NCBI GenBank assembly: GCA_025667525.1
Contig: CM046875.1
Coordinates: 290,203,147 to 290,267,146 of the forward strand
Direction: 5' to 3'
Source: Glebionis coronaria
Lineage: Eukaryota > Streptophyta > Magnoliopsida > Asterales > Asteraceae
Length of the DNA stretch: 64,000 nucleotides
A program made the position numbers and the translations under genes. The notes beneath the pieces are model-generated. The model worked only from the letters and a program-made list of their open reading frames with translations. It was not told where the DNA came from and searched no databases. Below, piece after piece: positions 1-9,530 of this stretch (the stretch's first letter is position 1; every line of letters starts with the position of its first letter).

Positions 1-1179
1 AAGGATAAAGAAAACGTAGGGATTAAAATTGAAAAATTTGATAAGCTTATCAAACCCTAGATAAGTGTATCAGTGAACAAAGAGACCCTGGGGACAAGCC
101 TGGGATTGGGATGAATGAGTATGTTGCTGTTCCACCACCTGTTGGGAACTTCTATGGTGTTCAGAGAAAGGATCTCTCTTGGACTGGTATACCAGAACTC
201 TAAGAAGAGGAATTTATTCCTCCACCTAGAGTGCTTTCCCAGTTTAGGAATATCAAAAAAAGGTGACTGATCTTGAACAATGGAAAGCAGCCAACCCTTT
301 TCTTTTTGTTAAGGGTGGAATGCTTAGTGTGAGTTCATTTGTTCCTACACCCATTACTATGACCAACCCCAGCACTAGAAAGACCATTGACCTTGGCTCA
401 CCAAATAAGAGAAAACCTAGTGTTAAATATGCTGAAATGTATAGAAAACCTAGGTCACCCAAAGCCAAGCTAGTGTTAATGGGACATGTTTCTTTCAATC
501 TAGACCTAAGGTTATGTCTTGAAAGGCTTGTTACACATGTGGAAGTTTTTCTCATTTGGCCTATAAGTGTGTCAGTGGCTCTAAATCCCCCACTGACAAA
601 AGTTCAACCATGGTCAAACCCAAACCTTTTGTCCAAACAAGTCCATAGGTCATTAGACTAGCTCCCTTCTTTTCTAAAGGGACTAATACTCATGGAACAA
701 GGCCCTTTCAAAAGACCAACACTTAGCCTAACCGAAAATGGGTTCCTATAGCAAACCCTAATTTGGGCGCTGCCAAGAACAAAGTCAGTGCTGACAAGAA
801 CAAATTCAACGCTGACAAGAACAAATGCAATGTTGACAACTCCAAGTTTGGTATGAAAATGCCACAACTAGCTACTGTTAGATCTTGTGTTAGACCAAGT
901 AACAATAACTATTTACAACCTAAGGGAAATGGGTCTAAAGATTCGTATAGTTTGACATGGAGACTTAAACAAGACCAAAACCCTAATTCAGATGGAACTT
1001 ATATGACCAACAACAGATTTAATTATCTTTCAAAGTTCATTACTAAACCAATTGGGGTAAATTTGGTGTTCAGGCCACAAAGGGATGAACAAGGGGTTGT
1101 TACAAGGAATAAGTTTGTTCTTGTTGAAGAACCACATGAATCCAAGTCTGCACAGGGTTGGGTTCCCAAAGAAAACTAA
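1..1179 (+). pseudogene. SIRE-A gag remnant
   Basis: This is the C-terminal half of a copia Gag, the RNA-binding capsid precursor. Two open pieces remain, 263-661 and 763-1179, separated by frameshifts and stops (for example TAG at 57-59). They align with SIRE-B Gag over the PPxxNFYGV-type stretch, the LDQWKKANP-like stretch, the YRKPRSPK stretch and the terminal WVPKEN. Around 476 a frameshift destroys the second CCHC zinc knuckle that SIRE-B retains. From 784 to 846 the protein carries three heptapeptides of the form FNADKNK, encoded by a 21-bp tandem repeat. It cannot give a functional product. Confidence 0.85.
784..846 (+). repeat. 21-bp tandem array in SIRE-A gag (3 units)
   Basis: The units start at 784, 805 and 826. 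Each holds a CGCTGACAAG-like core (TGCTGACAAG, CGCTGACAAG, TGTTGACAAC). In frame they encode SADKNK, FNADKNK and CNVDNSK. The same period and core recur elsewhere in both SIRE elements. Confidence 0.9.
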
Positions 1180-2505
1180 TTTGTTTTCTTTATGTGCAGG
1201 GCATTCAAAAGCAGGTCAATGATCATGGATATTGGGACAATGGATGCTCTAGGAACATGACGGGGAAGGAAGATTATTTGACAAATTTTATCCCCATTAA
1301 AGATGGTGAAAAAGTGTACTTTGGTGGAGGCCATGGAAATATATCTGGAAAAGGCACTCTTATCACCAACAATTTACGTTTTGAAAACGTTTTTCTGGTA
1401 AAGGAACTTGATTATAACTTGTTTAGTGTGTCAAAAGTTTGTGACAACAAAAATAATGTTCTTTTTATGGATATTGAATGCTTGGTGTTGAGTAAATTTA
1501 AGATTCCTGATGAGAAGTTTATTGAATACATAATACCTAGGCATAAGGACATTTATAATGTTAATCTAAAGGGAATTAAGATGAACAAAAATCTGCCTTG
1601 TCTTTATGCTAAAGCATCAGTTGATAAAAAGTAATTTATGGCACAGAAGGTTAGGTCACATTAATTTTAAGAACATTAATAGACTTGTGAGACATGATGT
1701 TGTTGATGGTTTGCCTTCAAAGGCTTTTTACAATGATCAATCTTGTGTTGCATGCCTTAAAGGCAAACAACACAAGGTCTCCTTTAAGTCTAAAAGTGTG
1801 CACTCTAGTTCTAAACCTCTTCACTTGCTACACATGGACTTATTTGGCCCAACCAATATAGAAAGACTAAATGGTAAATCTTACTGTTTTGTTATCACTG
1901 ATTATTATTCTAGGTTTACTTGGACTTTATTATTGGCCTTGAAAAGTGATACTACCAAGGTTTTTATTAACTTTATTACCCAAATAGAGAAGAAAACAGG
2001 TAATAAGGTTAAAAATAATAGAAGTGAGAATGCTGATGAGTTTAGAAATACTCTACAGAAGAATGGTGTAGCTGAAAGAAAGAATAGAACTTTAATAGAA
2101 ACAACTAGGACCATGTTAGCAGATGCTAAGTTTCCCATTGCTTTTTGGGATGAGGCTGTGAACACGACTTGCTATGTTCAAAATAGAGCTTTGGTCAAAA
2201 AAATACACAATAAGACACCTTATGAGCTATTTTGGAACAAGAAGCCTAACATAGACTTTCTTAAACCCTTTGGATGTCATGTAGTGATACTAGATACCAG
2301 TGATGCCTTAGGAAAATTTAATTCAAAAGGTGATGAAGGATATTTTGTGGTTTATTCTATGAATAACAGTGGGTACAGGGTTTACAACAAGAAGGAAAAA
2401 CGCATTCTTGAGAAGGTGCATGTTAAGTTCTTAGAAAGTAAGCTAGTGATCCTAAGAATGGACCATATTGGTTATTTGATTTGGAACCATTATCCAGGTC
2501 CTTGA
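1180..2505 (+). pseudogene. SIRE-A protease and integrase remnant
   Basis: Open pieces are 1158-1634 and 1606-2505. The first begins with the copia protease active-site region. Where SIRE-B has YWDSGCSRHM, this copy has YWDNGCSRNM, so the D-S-G triad has become D-N-G. The integrase zinc finger is visible as HRRLGH followed by CVAC. The first catalytic Asp is in LHMDLFGP and the Glu is in GVAERKNRT. The second catalytic Asp is lost: the LRSDNGGEF motif reads NRSENADEF, and about 20 residues are missing just after it. The enzyme would join element DNA to the host chromosome. This copy is dead. Confidence 0.88.
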
Positions 2506-3136
2506 ATTATACACATGTGACTAATCGAGACATTATGGAGAAGGATCCAAATGTTTTGGAAGAACCTATTGTTGAAATTTCAGGTATACAGGTTGCTAAA
2601 GAAGAAGGATCACATGAAGTTGAGCCCACACCCATATTTGATTATTCACCATACCTATATAGACTGATGGGTTTGTGCAAGCATCTGCTGCTGCTGGAAA
2701 GGAGGAAGAAGGGCCACAAGAAAAACCAGTTAATGAATTCATGCATGCATCTTCAGACGCTGACAAACCAAATTCAGACGCTGACGCGTTAAATTCAAAT
2801 GCTGACAGCCTGTTTGGAAATTTATTCTCTTCCTCCAATAGAAATACTGTTGAACATGTTGAAGATCCCATACTTAATCAAGAGGTCAATTCAAGTAAGG
2901 ATGGGAGTGGCAATGAAGATGATATTCGCAACATGGAATTTGTTATACAAGATAATTCACTATTTGGGGGAGGAATACTTACAAATGTGTCCAAAGATCC
3001 TCCTCCTTCCCAAATAATTGGTGATATTCAGACTCCAGCTCAAACAAGGAGAACTCATCAGACTAAAGGTGGTTTCATTGCCAATACTCACAAGAAGGAA
3101 TATACCCCTCTTGTGCAAGCATGTTTGTTTGCCTGA
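2506..3136 (+). pseudogene. SIRE-A acidic spacer between integrase and RT
   Basis: The polyprotein between integrase and reverse transcriptase is low-complexity and acidic, with Asp/Ser/Asn runs. It aligns with 51908-52660 of SIRE-B. The main open piece is 2675-3136. It has a VEISGIQV stretch at its start, three NSDADKP-type heptads in the middle, and a QTRRTHQ stretch before the conserved RT region. It is split by frameshifts near 2660. The function of this spacer is unknown. Confidence 0.75.
2753..2815 (+). repeat. 21-bp tandem array in the SIRE-A integrase-RT spacer (3 units)
   Basis: The units start at 2753, 2774 and 2795. Each begins TCAGACGCTGAC or TCAAATGCTGAC. They encode NSDADKP, NSDADAL and NSNADSL-like heptads. 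The core and period match the gag array at 784. Confidence 0.9.
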
Positions 3137-3897
3137 TTTCTGTCACAAAAGGAACCCAAGAAGATTTTTGAAGCTCTTAAAGAACCAAACTGGGTTGAAG
3201 CAATGCAGGATGAGCTTCACCAGTTTGCAATTCAAGATGTGTAGGAGCTAGTGGACTGTCCAAGGTATGTCAGACCTATTGGAACATGTTGTGTTTCAAG
3301 GAATAAAAAGGATGAAAGAGGGATTGTGGTCAGAAAGAAGACACGTTTAGTTTCTCAGGGATATACACAAGAAGAAGGGAGACTATTAAGAGGTTTTTGC
3401 ACCTGTTGCAAGATTTGAAACAATAAGTTTTTCCTGGCCTATGCTTCTTACATGGGTTTCACAATTTATCAAATGGATGTGAAAAGTGCTTTCTTATATG
3501 GCATAATTAAGAGGAAGTGTATGTGATGCAACCTCCAGGTTTTGAAGATTCAGAGCATCCAGAAAAGGTGCATAGAGTCAAGAAAGAAATGTATGAAGTT
3601 CATCAAGCCCCAAGAGCATGGTATGGTACATTATCCATTTATCTTGTGGAAAATTGGTTTAAGAGGGGCACCATAGACCAGACACTATATACCAAGAAGA
3701 TTGGAAATGATTTTCTTCTTGTTCAGGTCTATGTGGATGATATTACCTTTCGATCATCCAATCCAAAGATGAATGAATACTTTTCCAAGCTCATGACAAA
3801 CAAATTCAAGATGAGTGAAATAGGAGAGATGAACTTCTTTCTTGGTTTATAAGTACAACAGAAAGAAGATGGTATCTTTATCTCTCAAGACAAATAT
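3137..3897 (+). pseudogene. SIRE-A reverse transcriptase remnant
   Basis: This is copia reverse transcriptase, which copies element RNA into DNA. Visible motifs are the entry segment WVEAMQDELHQF near 3190, QMDVKSAFLYG near 3470-3505 (first catalytic Asp), MQPPGFED near 3528, and the catalytic box QVYVDD near 3725-3742. Stops at 3241 (TAG), in the 3410-3420 region and at 3850 (TAA), plus frameshifts, interrupt it. The catalytic Asp residues remain recognisable, but no open frame crosses the domain. Confidence 0.9.
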
Positions 3898-4678
3898 ATG
3901 GCTGAGATCTTTAAGAAGTTTGGTTTTTATCCTCATGAAAAACAAGCTAGCACACCCATGGATAGGGAACACCCTTGGGGTAAGACTGTAGATGGAAAAT
4001 ATGTGGATGTCAGGCATTATAGATCAATGATTGGTTCATTGATGTATCTTACAACCTCTAGACCTGACATCATGTTTGTTGTGTGTGCATGTGCACGACA
4101 TCAAGTGACTCCCAAAGAGTGTCATCTTCATGCTGTCAAAAGGATTTTTAGATACCTTAGGTGCTATCCCACCTTGGGATTATGGTATCCTAAAGATTCT
4201 CCATTGGAGCTTATTGGCTATTCAGACAGTGATTATGGAGGTGATAAGTTTGATAGAAAATCCACAACTGGTGGATGCCAATTTATTGGGAGTAGACTCA
4301 TACCATTGGCAATGCAAGAAACAAACAGTGGTGGCAAATTCTACAAGTAAAGCAGAGTATGTAGTTGCAGCTGCTTGTTTTGGACAAGTTCTATGGATAC
4401 AAAACCTGCTGTTGGATTATGGGTATAATTCTATGCATACCAAGATGTTTGTAGATAATAAGAGTACATTATGCATTATTAAGAATCTTGTACATCATTC
4501 TAAAACAAAACACATAGAAATTAGGCATCATTTTATAAGAGATTGTTTTGAAAAAGGTTTAATACATCCAAATAGGGTAGACACAAAAGAAAATTTGGCT
4601 GATCTTTTAACTAAACCTTTTGATGTGGGGAGGTTTCAGTACATGGTAACAAGTAGTGGAATTATCAGTCTCACCTAA
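3898..4678 (+). pseudogene. SIRE-A RNase H remnant and end of pol
   Basis: Two overlapping frames (3898-4350 and 4130-4678) together cover the rest of RT and the copia RNase H domain. Motifs are ASTPMDREHP, GYSDSDYGG (RNase H Asp), STSKAEY (catalytic Glu) and FVDNKSTL with TKHIEIRHH. A frameshift at about 4300-4340, just before STSKAEY, splits the domain. Pol ends at the TAA at 4676-4678. RNase H would degrade the RNA strand after first-strand synthesis. Confidence 0.88.
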
Positions 4679-4766
4679 ATGTATTTTTGAAATCATTATA
4701 TAGTATGTACATTATGTGTATTGTTCTTTGTCTTTGTAAAGTATTAGGTTTTCAGCTTTATTTTTC

Positions 4767-4829
4767 TAACGCTGACAAAGGTTATTTTAACGCTGACAAG
4801 TGTTAAAATGGCCTCTGACAGCAATATGT
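4767..4829 (+). repeat. 21-bp periodic array in non-coding SIRE-A spacer (2 good units, 1 weak)
   Basis: TAACGCTGACAA occurs at 4767 and 4788, exactly 21 bp apart. A weaker CTCTGACAGC follows at the next register. This is outside any ORF, so the period is not explained by coding constraint alone. Confidence 0.85.
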
Positions 4830-5496
4830 TACTTTTGTGGTTTTTGATCTAATCATGCAGGCATTATGAGTATTGTAATATTGGATACAGAGTTGCTTAT
4901 GGATCTTTGGAGCTTACAAGGAATGTGTCAAAGTTTATTTATGATGGTTGGAATGTTTAAATTCATATATTGAAATAATTTTTTTTCATATTTTTTTTCT
5001 TTTGCAACTCTGTATATCATAGTTTAATGGGAGGTTTAGGAAACCTTTATGTTTTTGGGTATTCTTAGAATACTCTGATAACAACTCTAGATTGTGTCCA
5101 CTAGTGTGTAAGAATTGTAATTTCTACTTCTTGAGGCACTTTAGCATGCAAAGTTGATATAATGTGCACGTTGCCAAGACGTTTTGGCCTAGAATTGGGA
5201 TTGGTCGGTTCGGAGACTTGGTGAACATTTTTATTGGGCTTACCTGGGAAGTTACAAAGAGTTTATATGAGATTACTTCATTGTTAAGAACTCTGGTTAG
5301 CAAGGGACACTTGAGGACAATTATGTCTATCTTTCTTATGAAAGTGTGCATGATTGGACAGTGCTTGCCACCCTATAGTCATTTTCCGTATAAGAGTTAT
5401 CTTCTCTAGGGTAAACTTCTTTGTTAAGGTCTCCTTATTTTAATTATTTTTATTTTTTGCCATTGACATGATTTTTTTCCAAACACTGATCAGACC

Positions 5497-5501
5497 AATT
5501 T
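5497..5501. repeat. Target site duplication AATTT, left copy (SIRE-B)
   Basis: AATTT at 5497-5501 is repeated at 57426-57430, directly flanking the two SIRE-B LTRs. The two flanks join into SIRE-A post-pol sequence that matches the reverse strand of SIRE-B itself. Confidence 0.95.
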
Positions 5502-5727
5502 TGTTGATCCCAAACTTAGATCGATTTAGCTTTGTGTAAATAATAATGAATCAAGTTAAACACTTAGAGAAACTTTTTTGTATATGAAACAATCTAAGTA
5601 TTATGCGGAATTAATACTTAAACAAGAACACATAAACAGAATAAACCAAACTTTCACTTTGATTGATTTATCGAACTTGCGTACAATGAAAGTGTAAAAC
5701 ATATATTGAACTAAACCTAAAGGCCTT

Positions 5728-5736
5728 CTTTTATAG
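5728..5736 (-). promoter_or_regulatory. TATA box in the SIRE-B 3' LTR
   Basis: CTATAAAAG on the minus strand, kept in the partner LTR at 57160-57168. It lies mid-LTR, as expected for the U3/R promoter of a copia element. Confidence 0.6.
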
Positions 5737-5856
5737 ATTAAGGAAGCTTGTACAAGAGTCTACGTATCAGCTATTTTAGGTAAAGATAAACATAAGAAAT
5801 ACATTGTCGAACATATCTTTACTAGAAACATAAAACGTGTAGACTAAGTATCCTAT

Positions 5857-5970
5857 CAGTGCTTGACTTCTTCTTATCAACGCTTGACATCTTCTTGTCA
5901 ACGCTTGATGTGACAACGCTTGATTTCTTCCTATCAACGTCCAATTTCCTCTTGTCAGCGTCTAAGTGTC
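5857..5970 (-). repeat. 21-bp periodic array in the SIRE-B LTR (6 units)
   Basis: CAACG/CAGTG-type cores begin at 5857, 5878, 5899, 5914, 5935 and 5956. The spacings are 21, 21, 15, 21 and 21. On the element's own strand the units read like TCAAGCGTTGACAAGAAGA. The same set is present in the 5' LTR near 57289-57400. Confidence 0.9.
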
Positions 5971-5993
5971 TTGGTTTTATTTTATTCCCAACA

Positions 5994-6006
5994 ATCCTCC
6001 CCTAAA
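5994..6006 (-). other. SIRE-B polypurine tract
   Basis: On the minus strand this reads TTTAGGGGAGGAT directly before the 3' LTR. A purine-rich run in this position primes plus-strand DNA synthesis. Confidence 0.8.
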
Positions 6007-6194
6007 CATGATATTTATTCTAGTAATCAAGTTTCTTAATAAAAACTAAATACAAGGAGGATTCTTACAAATAAAAACTACTCATTAAGTTGGAAATAAA
6101 TAAACCTAATAAAATCTTTGCCAACATCACTTGTGTAATCGATCTCCATCTGTGTTGACACCATTTTCTTCAAAACTTCCTTGGACATGGGATA

Positions 6195-6650
6195 TCAAGC
6201 ATCCAAAAGGAGATATTCAGAAAACTTTGTATTACTCAAATGATACACACTAGCTGCTGATTGTAAACGCCATTGAAGTCCACTGACATCATCAAGATCC
6301 TTCCAAACTATATCTTCTTCACCTGGTTCACACATTCTCTTGAATGTTGACCATATCTTTATTTCATTTATTGAAGTGGGTGCTTCAGTCTCATACTTGG
6401 CCTTCATCAATCTCCAAAGATTTGCCAAGTCTTCCCTATCCAGGCTTACAAACAAAGACATAAGAGTAGTAAAAGTTTGTACGTTATTCACATACCTCCC
6501 AATCATCCAAAACACACTTACATCTTCCTCATAGTGAACTATAGGGTTTATGGAATCATGAGGTAACACTTCTACCACATGTGAAGCTTCCAAAGGTGAG
6601 AGCTTAATACTCCTTCTAATAACTGCTTCACTTGGATTCACTCTATCCAA
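6195..6650 (-). pseudogene. SIRE-B post-pol (envelope-position) gene, C-terminal part
   Basis: A 151-residue open stretch forms the last conserved block of the post-pol gene. It has a hydrophilic segment with DREDLANLW and EEDIVWKDLDD, followed by LQWRLQSAASVYHL. The pattern acidic - W - WRL - cysteine-poor resembles the end of post-pol proteins I recall from Asteraceae copia elements. That is memory, not a search. No transmembrane segment is evident in this part. It is in a different frame from 6743-7123, so a frameshift lies between 6650 and 6743. The function is unknown; the envelope label only reflects position after pol. Confidence 0.65.
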
Positions 6651-7750
6651 TTTTCTGGGTACTCAAGTGGAACTCCCTTCTTCAAAGGTCTTGGTGCAAT
6701 TAAAGCATGTTGGATCTGCATCTCTTCTACAAGTTCTTCTTTTCATTCATCTAAAAGAAGTCTGATAGTGTTCTGCTCTTGCTCACTTGCCCAAATAGGA
6801 TAAGCTTTATATTCAAATTCATCAAAGGACAATCCCTGCAACTTCTTAAAAGTCCAACCTAATTGATGACATCTTAAAAGCATGTAGTAGAGATCCATTC
6901 TATCCTTCTTAGTCTGTGAAAGAACTTTGCTAGCCTTATACTTCAGAATCACCTTGCAATCTCTTTGAACTATTAGTAGAATCTCCAAACCCCAAATTTG
7001 ATCTGATAAAGTCATGTCTGGATTCTGCATTACCTTATTCTCCCATGCAAAGTACATCTGAGCAACTTCAGGCATCTCATAATCTACCTGATTTTTCAAC
7101 TCTGCAATCCTTTCCTTTGCCAACTCATCACCATATTCAAGCCTTTATGGTTCTTCAATAATCATCACACTTGAATCTGTACGCTCATCATCACTCCCTT
7201 CCTTCCTTTCAATAGCAGTTCCCTTCATCCTCTCCTCTTTCTCAAGTTGTGCAGCCAACATGGAATCAAACTTTACTTGGTCTGCATCCTTGGGAACTAC
7301 TGTTTCTACCATAATCCCTTTACCTTTATCTAATACATCAATGGAGGGTAAAGAGATTGATGGTACCTGTGTAGACACTTCCTTGATGATAGCTGATGAC
7401 TGGAATACATCAACCATACCTGCAGGTCTATCAACGTCCAAAACCTGTGTGTCAACGCCTAACTTTCTCTTGTCAGCGCTTGGCTTAGAAACCTGGTCTA
7501 GCATCTCCATAAATGATATCTTTGTTGGAGTTGCCAAGGACATATCAATAACTGGCCTCTTCTTCAAGCTGGTCAAAGCTTCAGCCATCTCTACACCAAT
7601 AGAACCACCTGAGCCTTTGTCACTTAAATTAAATGGCTCAGTAGATGCTTCCTCCCCTTTGTAAGAATCCTTCCCTTTGTAAGAATCCTCCCTTGATGAA
7701 AGGACTCTTGTCAGCCTTCCCCTAGTCTCAGCAGCTTCAAAAAAAAACAA
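6651..7750 (-). pseudogene. SIRE-B post-pol gene, middle part with coiled-coil tendency
   Basis: Pieces 7145-7750 and 6743-7123 share one frame, interrupted by a TAA at 7145-7147 and a stop at 6743. The first piece has DKGKGIMVE, then QVKFDSMLAAQLEKEE, a charged and probably helical stretch. The second begins KERIAELKNQVDYEMPEVAQ and is Leu/Glu/Lys-rich, again suggesting helix. A duplicated SYKGKDSYKGEE comes from a short tandem repeat at 7655-7692. Three heptads (SADKRK, LGVDTQV, LDVDRP) come from a 21-bp array at 7432-7480. The role is unknown. The protein looks internal and soluble rather than a membrane glycoprotein. Confidence 0.65.
7432..7480 (-). repeat. 21-bp array in the SIRE-B post-pol gene (3 units)
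   Basis: CAACGTCC, CAACGCCT and CAGCGCTT cores start at 7432, 7453 and 7474, exactly 21 bp apart. They encode heptads containing A/V-D. Same core and period as in gag and LTR. Confidence 0.9.
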
Positions 7751-8213
7751 TCCTATCCCTTAATTGCTTGAGTTCAAGGCCTTGTGTAGAGACAGTATGT
7801 ACAAGGTCTGAATTTTGCTTTTGCAAGCTAATGCAGACAGCCGTCAATTTCAACAATGTGTAAGGTTCCAATCTGCCCTCCTCTAGAATCAGAATGTGAC
7901 CTCCCAAAGTAGAGTCATGGGGCATGGACGAGGTCTTACTGATGTTAGGACTGGCTTGGCCTGAATCTAAGCGAGTACCAATAGTCCTAGCCACACCCAT
8001 GTCACCAACCACACTTGTGGTGGTGGTTCTCTCTGTAACATGGCTAGGACCACTAGAAAATAACACTCTAGTAGTCCTTTGGCGTTTTTCCATCCTAAAG
8101 TCAGGGGGTGTAAAAGATAAAGTGGATTGGGTGTCTGTTTGAAGGTTAAGGGGTGTTTGGGTTTGTTGTAAAAGTGTGTCAGCGTTTGGATTTTGAGTGT
8201 CAACGCCAACATT
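7737..8213 (-). pseudogene. SIRE-B post-pol gene, second quarter
   Basis: The open frame 7737-8093 (118 residues) contains GGHILILEEGRLEPYTLLKL followed by a hydrophilic helix-like stretch (LQKQNSDLVHTVSTQGLELKQL). A 9-A run at 7739-7747 marks a frame change into the 7145-7750 piece. The segment between 8093 and 8213 is broken into other frames, with Pro/Gln/Thr-rich readings. This belongs to the same gene as its neighbours by position and continuity. Confidence 0.6.
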
Positions 8214-8228
8214 TTAACGTGTCAGCGT
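8180..8228 (-). repeat. 21/22-bp array in the SIRE-B post-pol gene (3 units)
   Basis: CAGCGTTT at 8180, CAACGCCA at 8201 and CAGCGTTG at 8223. One spacing is 21 and one is 22. One unit encodes FNADTLK. Confidence 0.8.
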
Positions 8229-9132
8229 TGAAGGGTTCTTGGTCAATTTCCATATGCTGGGGTGATGGTGGTTGTTCAGGCAATGGGTGTGGTTGTGGTA
8301 GTGGGTCTGGTTGAGGTTGTGCTGCTGCAATAAGAGCAAGCATGACTTGGGTAATGGGTAAGTCTCTGTGAGGTGGTGAATCCATCTTTCCAAAAAGTGC
8401 TTTCTTTTGAAAAATATTATATAAAAATCATTGTGATCCCTATTGTAGTATCTTTGGTCATCAATAACCATTTGCAAAAACCTTGGATAAGCAAGAGTCA
8501 TCTTGCTACTCTTGTTATGACACATGCCATCAAAAATCATTTTTGAAAAATTATATTTTTGCCCAGTAGCAATACACACAATGGCACTCCCAATTGATTT
8601 GTTAATTTCATTGTGTGTTGTACATTTGAGGCTCAAACATTGAAGAATGACATGTATCAAGTACTTCCAAGCTGGGGGAAATTCATGTTTTGTATATTTA
8701 TTTAAATGGCCATCCTCTAGCAAAGGATAACCGAAATCTTGGAGTCCTTGTTTTAGCTCACCAATGGGTAGGGTAGTTATACCATCTACATCATTAAGAT
8801 GCAAAGCTTGGCGAACTAGAGCATTTGTAACCACCATCTGAGTATATTGGGGAAACAGAGCATTGGGGAAATTCATGTTTTTTATATTGTAGTAGTCAAT
8901 GTAGTCACATTATTAACTGTTGAGGAACTGACAGTATTCCAAACTGTTTAATATGTGTGACAGGGATAAGATGAGCATGAGAAATTGCATACCTTAATAG
9001 GGATGCATTTAAGTACTCCACCATCTGAGTATATTGGGGAAGCAGAGCATTGTTAGCCTCTAAATAAGCAACCATGTTATGCTGACTTCTAAACCCCAAT
9101 TCCAAATCCCTTGGTTTAAACTTAGGCGCCAT
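8214..9132 (-). pseudogene. SIRE-B post-pol gene, N-terminal part
   Basis: Translation would start at the ATG at 9130-9132 (context CCATGG), giving MAPKFKPRDLELGF. The first piece ends at 8905. A second frame, 8214-8876, continues with a conserved block: IGELKQGLQDFGYPLLEDG, HEFPPAWKYLIHVILQCLS, IGSAIVCIATGQKYNFSKM and YPRFLQMVIDD. This block is the best conserved part of the gene and resembles post-pol proteins I recall from Asteraceae transposons. It probably has hydrophobic helices, but I see no clear signal peptide. A chimeric filler at 8831-8887 breaks the frame between the two pieces. Function unknown. Confidence 0.68.
8831..8887 (-). repeat. Chimeric filler built from two nearby copied segments
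   Basis: 8831-8865 is a 34/35 match to 9018-9052, and 8865-8887 is a near-perfect copy of 8675-8697. The sequences between the repeat pairs do not match each other. It therefore looks like inserted filler, not an old tandem duplication. Confidence 0.75.
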
Positions 9133-9230
9133 GGATGTAGAAAGTTGTGATAAATGTTATGAAATATGAAGGTTTGTGAAAATTTAGTTAGACAAGAATA
9201 AGCAATTACCATGTTTGAAAGGACTGAGCC

Positions 9231-9240
9231 AAATATATAG
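9231..9240 (-). promoter_or_regulatory. Candidate internal TATA box for the post-pol gene
   Basis: CTATATATTT on the minus strand lies 99 bp upstream of the ATG at 9132. A CCAATCA box (minus strand, 9257-9263) lies about 20 bp further upstream. Core promoter elements directly before the post-pol start codon suggest independent transcription. This is inference from position only. Confidence 0.4.
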
Positions 9241-9413
9241 GAGAGGTGAAAACATGTGATTGGTCAAAGATGATGCAGTTATTTTCAAAATATAATGATT
9301 AAAATATTGAAAATATATAACTTATCTTGTGCATTAATAAAAAGTTACCAACTCCTAAAGTTACAGACCAAATTTTCGTCAAAAATAACAACTGGGTAGG
9401 TCCCTACGTTTAT

Positions 9414-9530
9414 CAACGGTCTAAAATAACATAACAACGCCCAACGGCTATATTCTTGTCAACGTTGGAATTTGCCATGTCAACGTCAAAATTGGTCCTA
9501 ACAACGTTTGGAAATAAAACAGTCAGCATC
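9414..9530 (-). repeat. 21-bp periodic array in non-coding SIRE-B spacer (6 units)
   Basis: Cores start at 9414, 9435, 9460, 9481, 9502 and 9524. The spacings are 21, 25, 21, 21 and 22. They read CAACGG, CAACGC, CAACGT, CAACGT, CAACGT and CAGCAT. No ORF covers them. Confidence 0.88.

Larger units (their letters stand above)
1..5501 (+). mobile_element. SIRE-A: left part of an old Ty1/copia SIRE-type element
   Basis: This is the outermost and most decayed element. It reads in copia order on the plus strand: gag remnant, protease, integrase, reverse transcriptase, RNase H, then a non-coding post-pol region. It enters from beyond the left edge, so its 5' LTR is not seen. At 5501 it is cut by SIRE-B and resumes at 57426. 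The junction is proven by the AATTT duplication and by alignment with the same post-pol segment inside SIRE-B (reverse strand near 9480). Assignment to SIRE/Maximus rests on integrase and RT of copia order plus the long post-pol region, and on close similarity to SIRE-B, which keeps a post-pol gene. Confidence 0.9.
4679..5501 (+). other. SIRE-A non-coding post-pol spacer
   Basis: No convincing coding sequence is seen here. The stretch 5090-5440 aligns on the opposite strand with 9590-9905 of SIRE-B, including a shared TTGTGTCCACT word and GGGACACTTGAGGAC. It is therefore an element spacer between RNase H and the post-pol gene. Short ORFs inside it are not conserved in reading frame. Confidence 0.75.
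5502..5993 (-). repeat. SIRE-B 3' LTR
   Basis: The LTR begins TGTTG and ends CAACA in plus-strand reading, a TG...CA pair with 5-bp inverted ends. It is 492 bp, equal to its partner at 56934-57425. It holds a TATA box (minus strand) at 5728-5736 and a 21-bp periodic array near its start in element orientation. Confidence 0.95.

Noticed and set aside
1180..1200. Pyrimidine-rich stretch ending TGCAG, like an intron 3' splice site, between gag and protease of SIRE-A
   Set aside because: No matching 5' splice site or supporting evidence, and SIRE-B has TGTAG at the same place.
6195..9132. A cluster of minus-strand ORFs that could be host genes
   Set aside because: It lies between RNase H and the 3' LTR of SIRE-B, within the target duplication borders, and carries the 21-bp element motif. 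It is part of the element.
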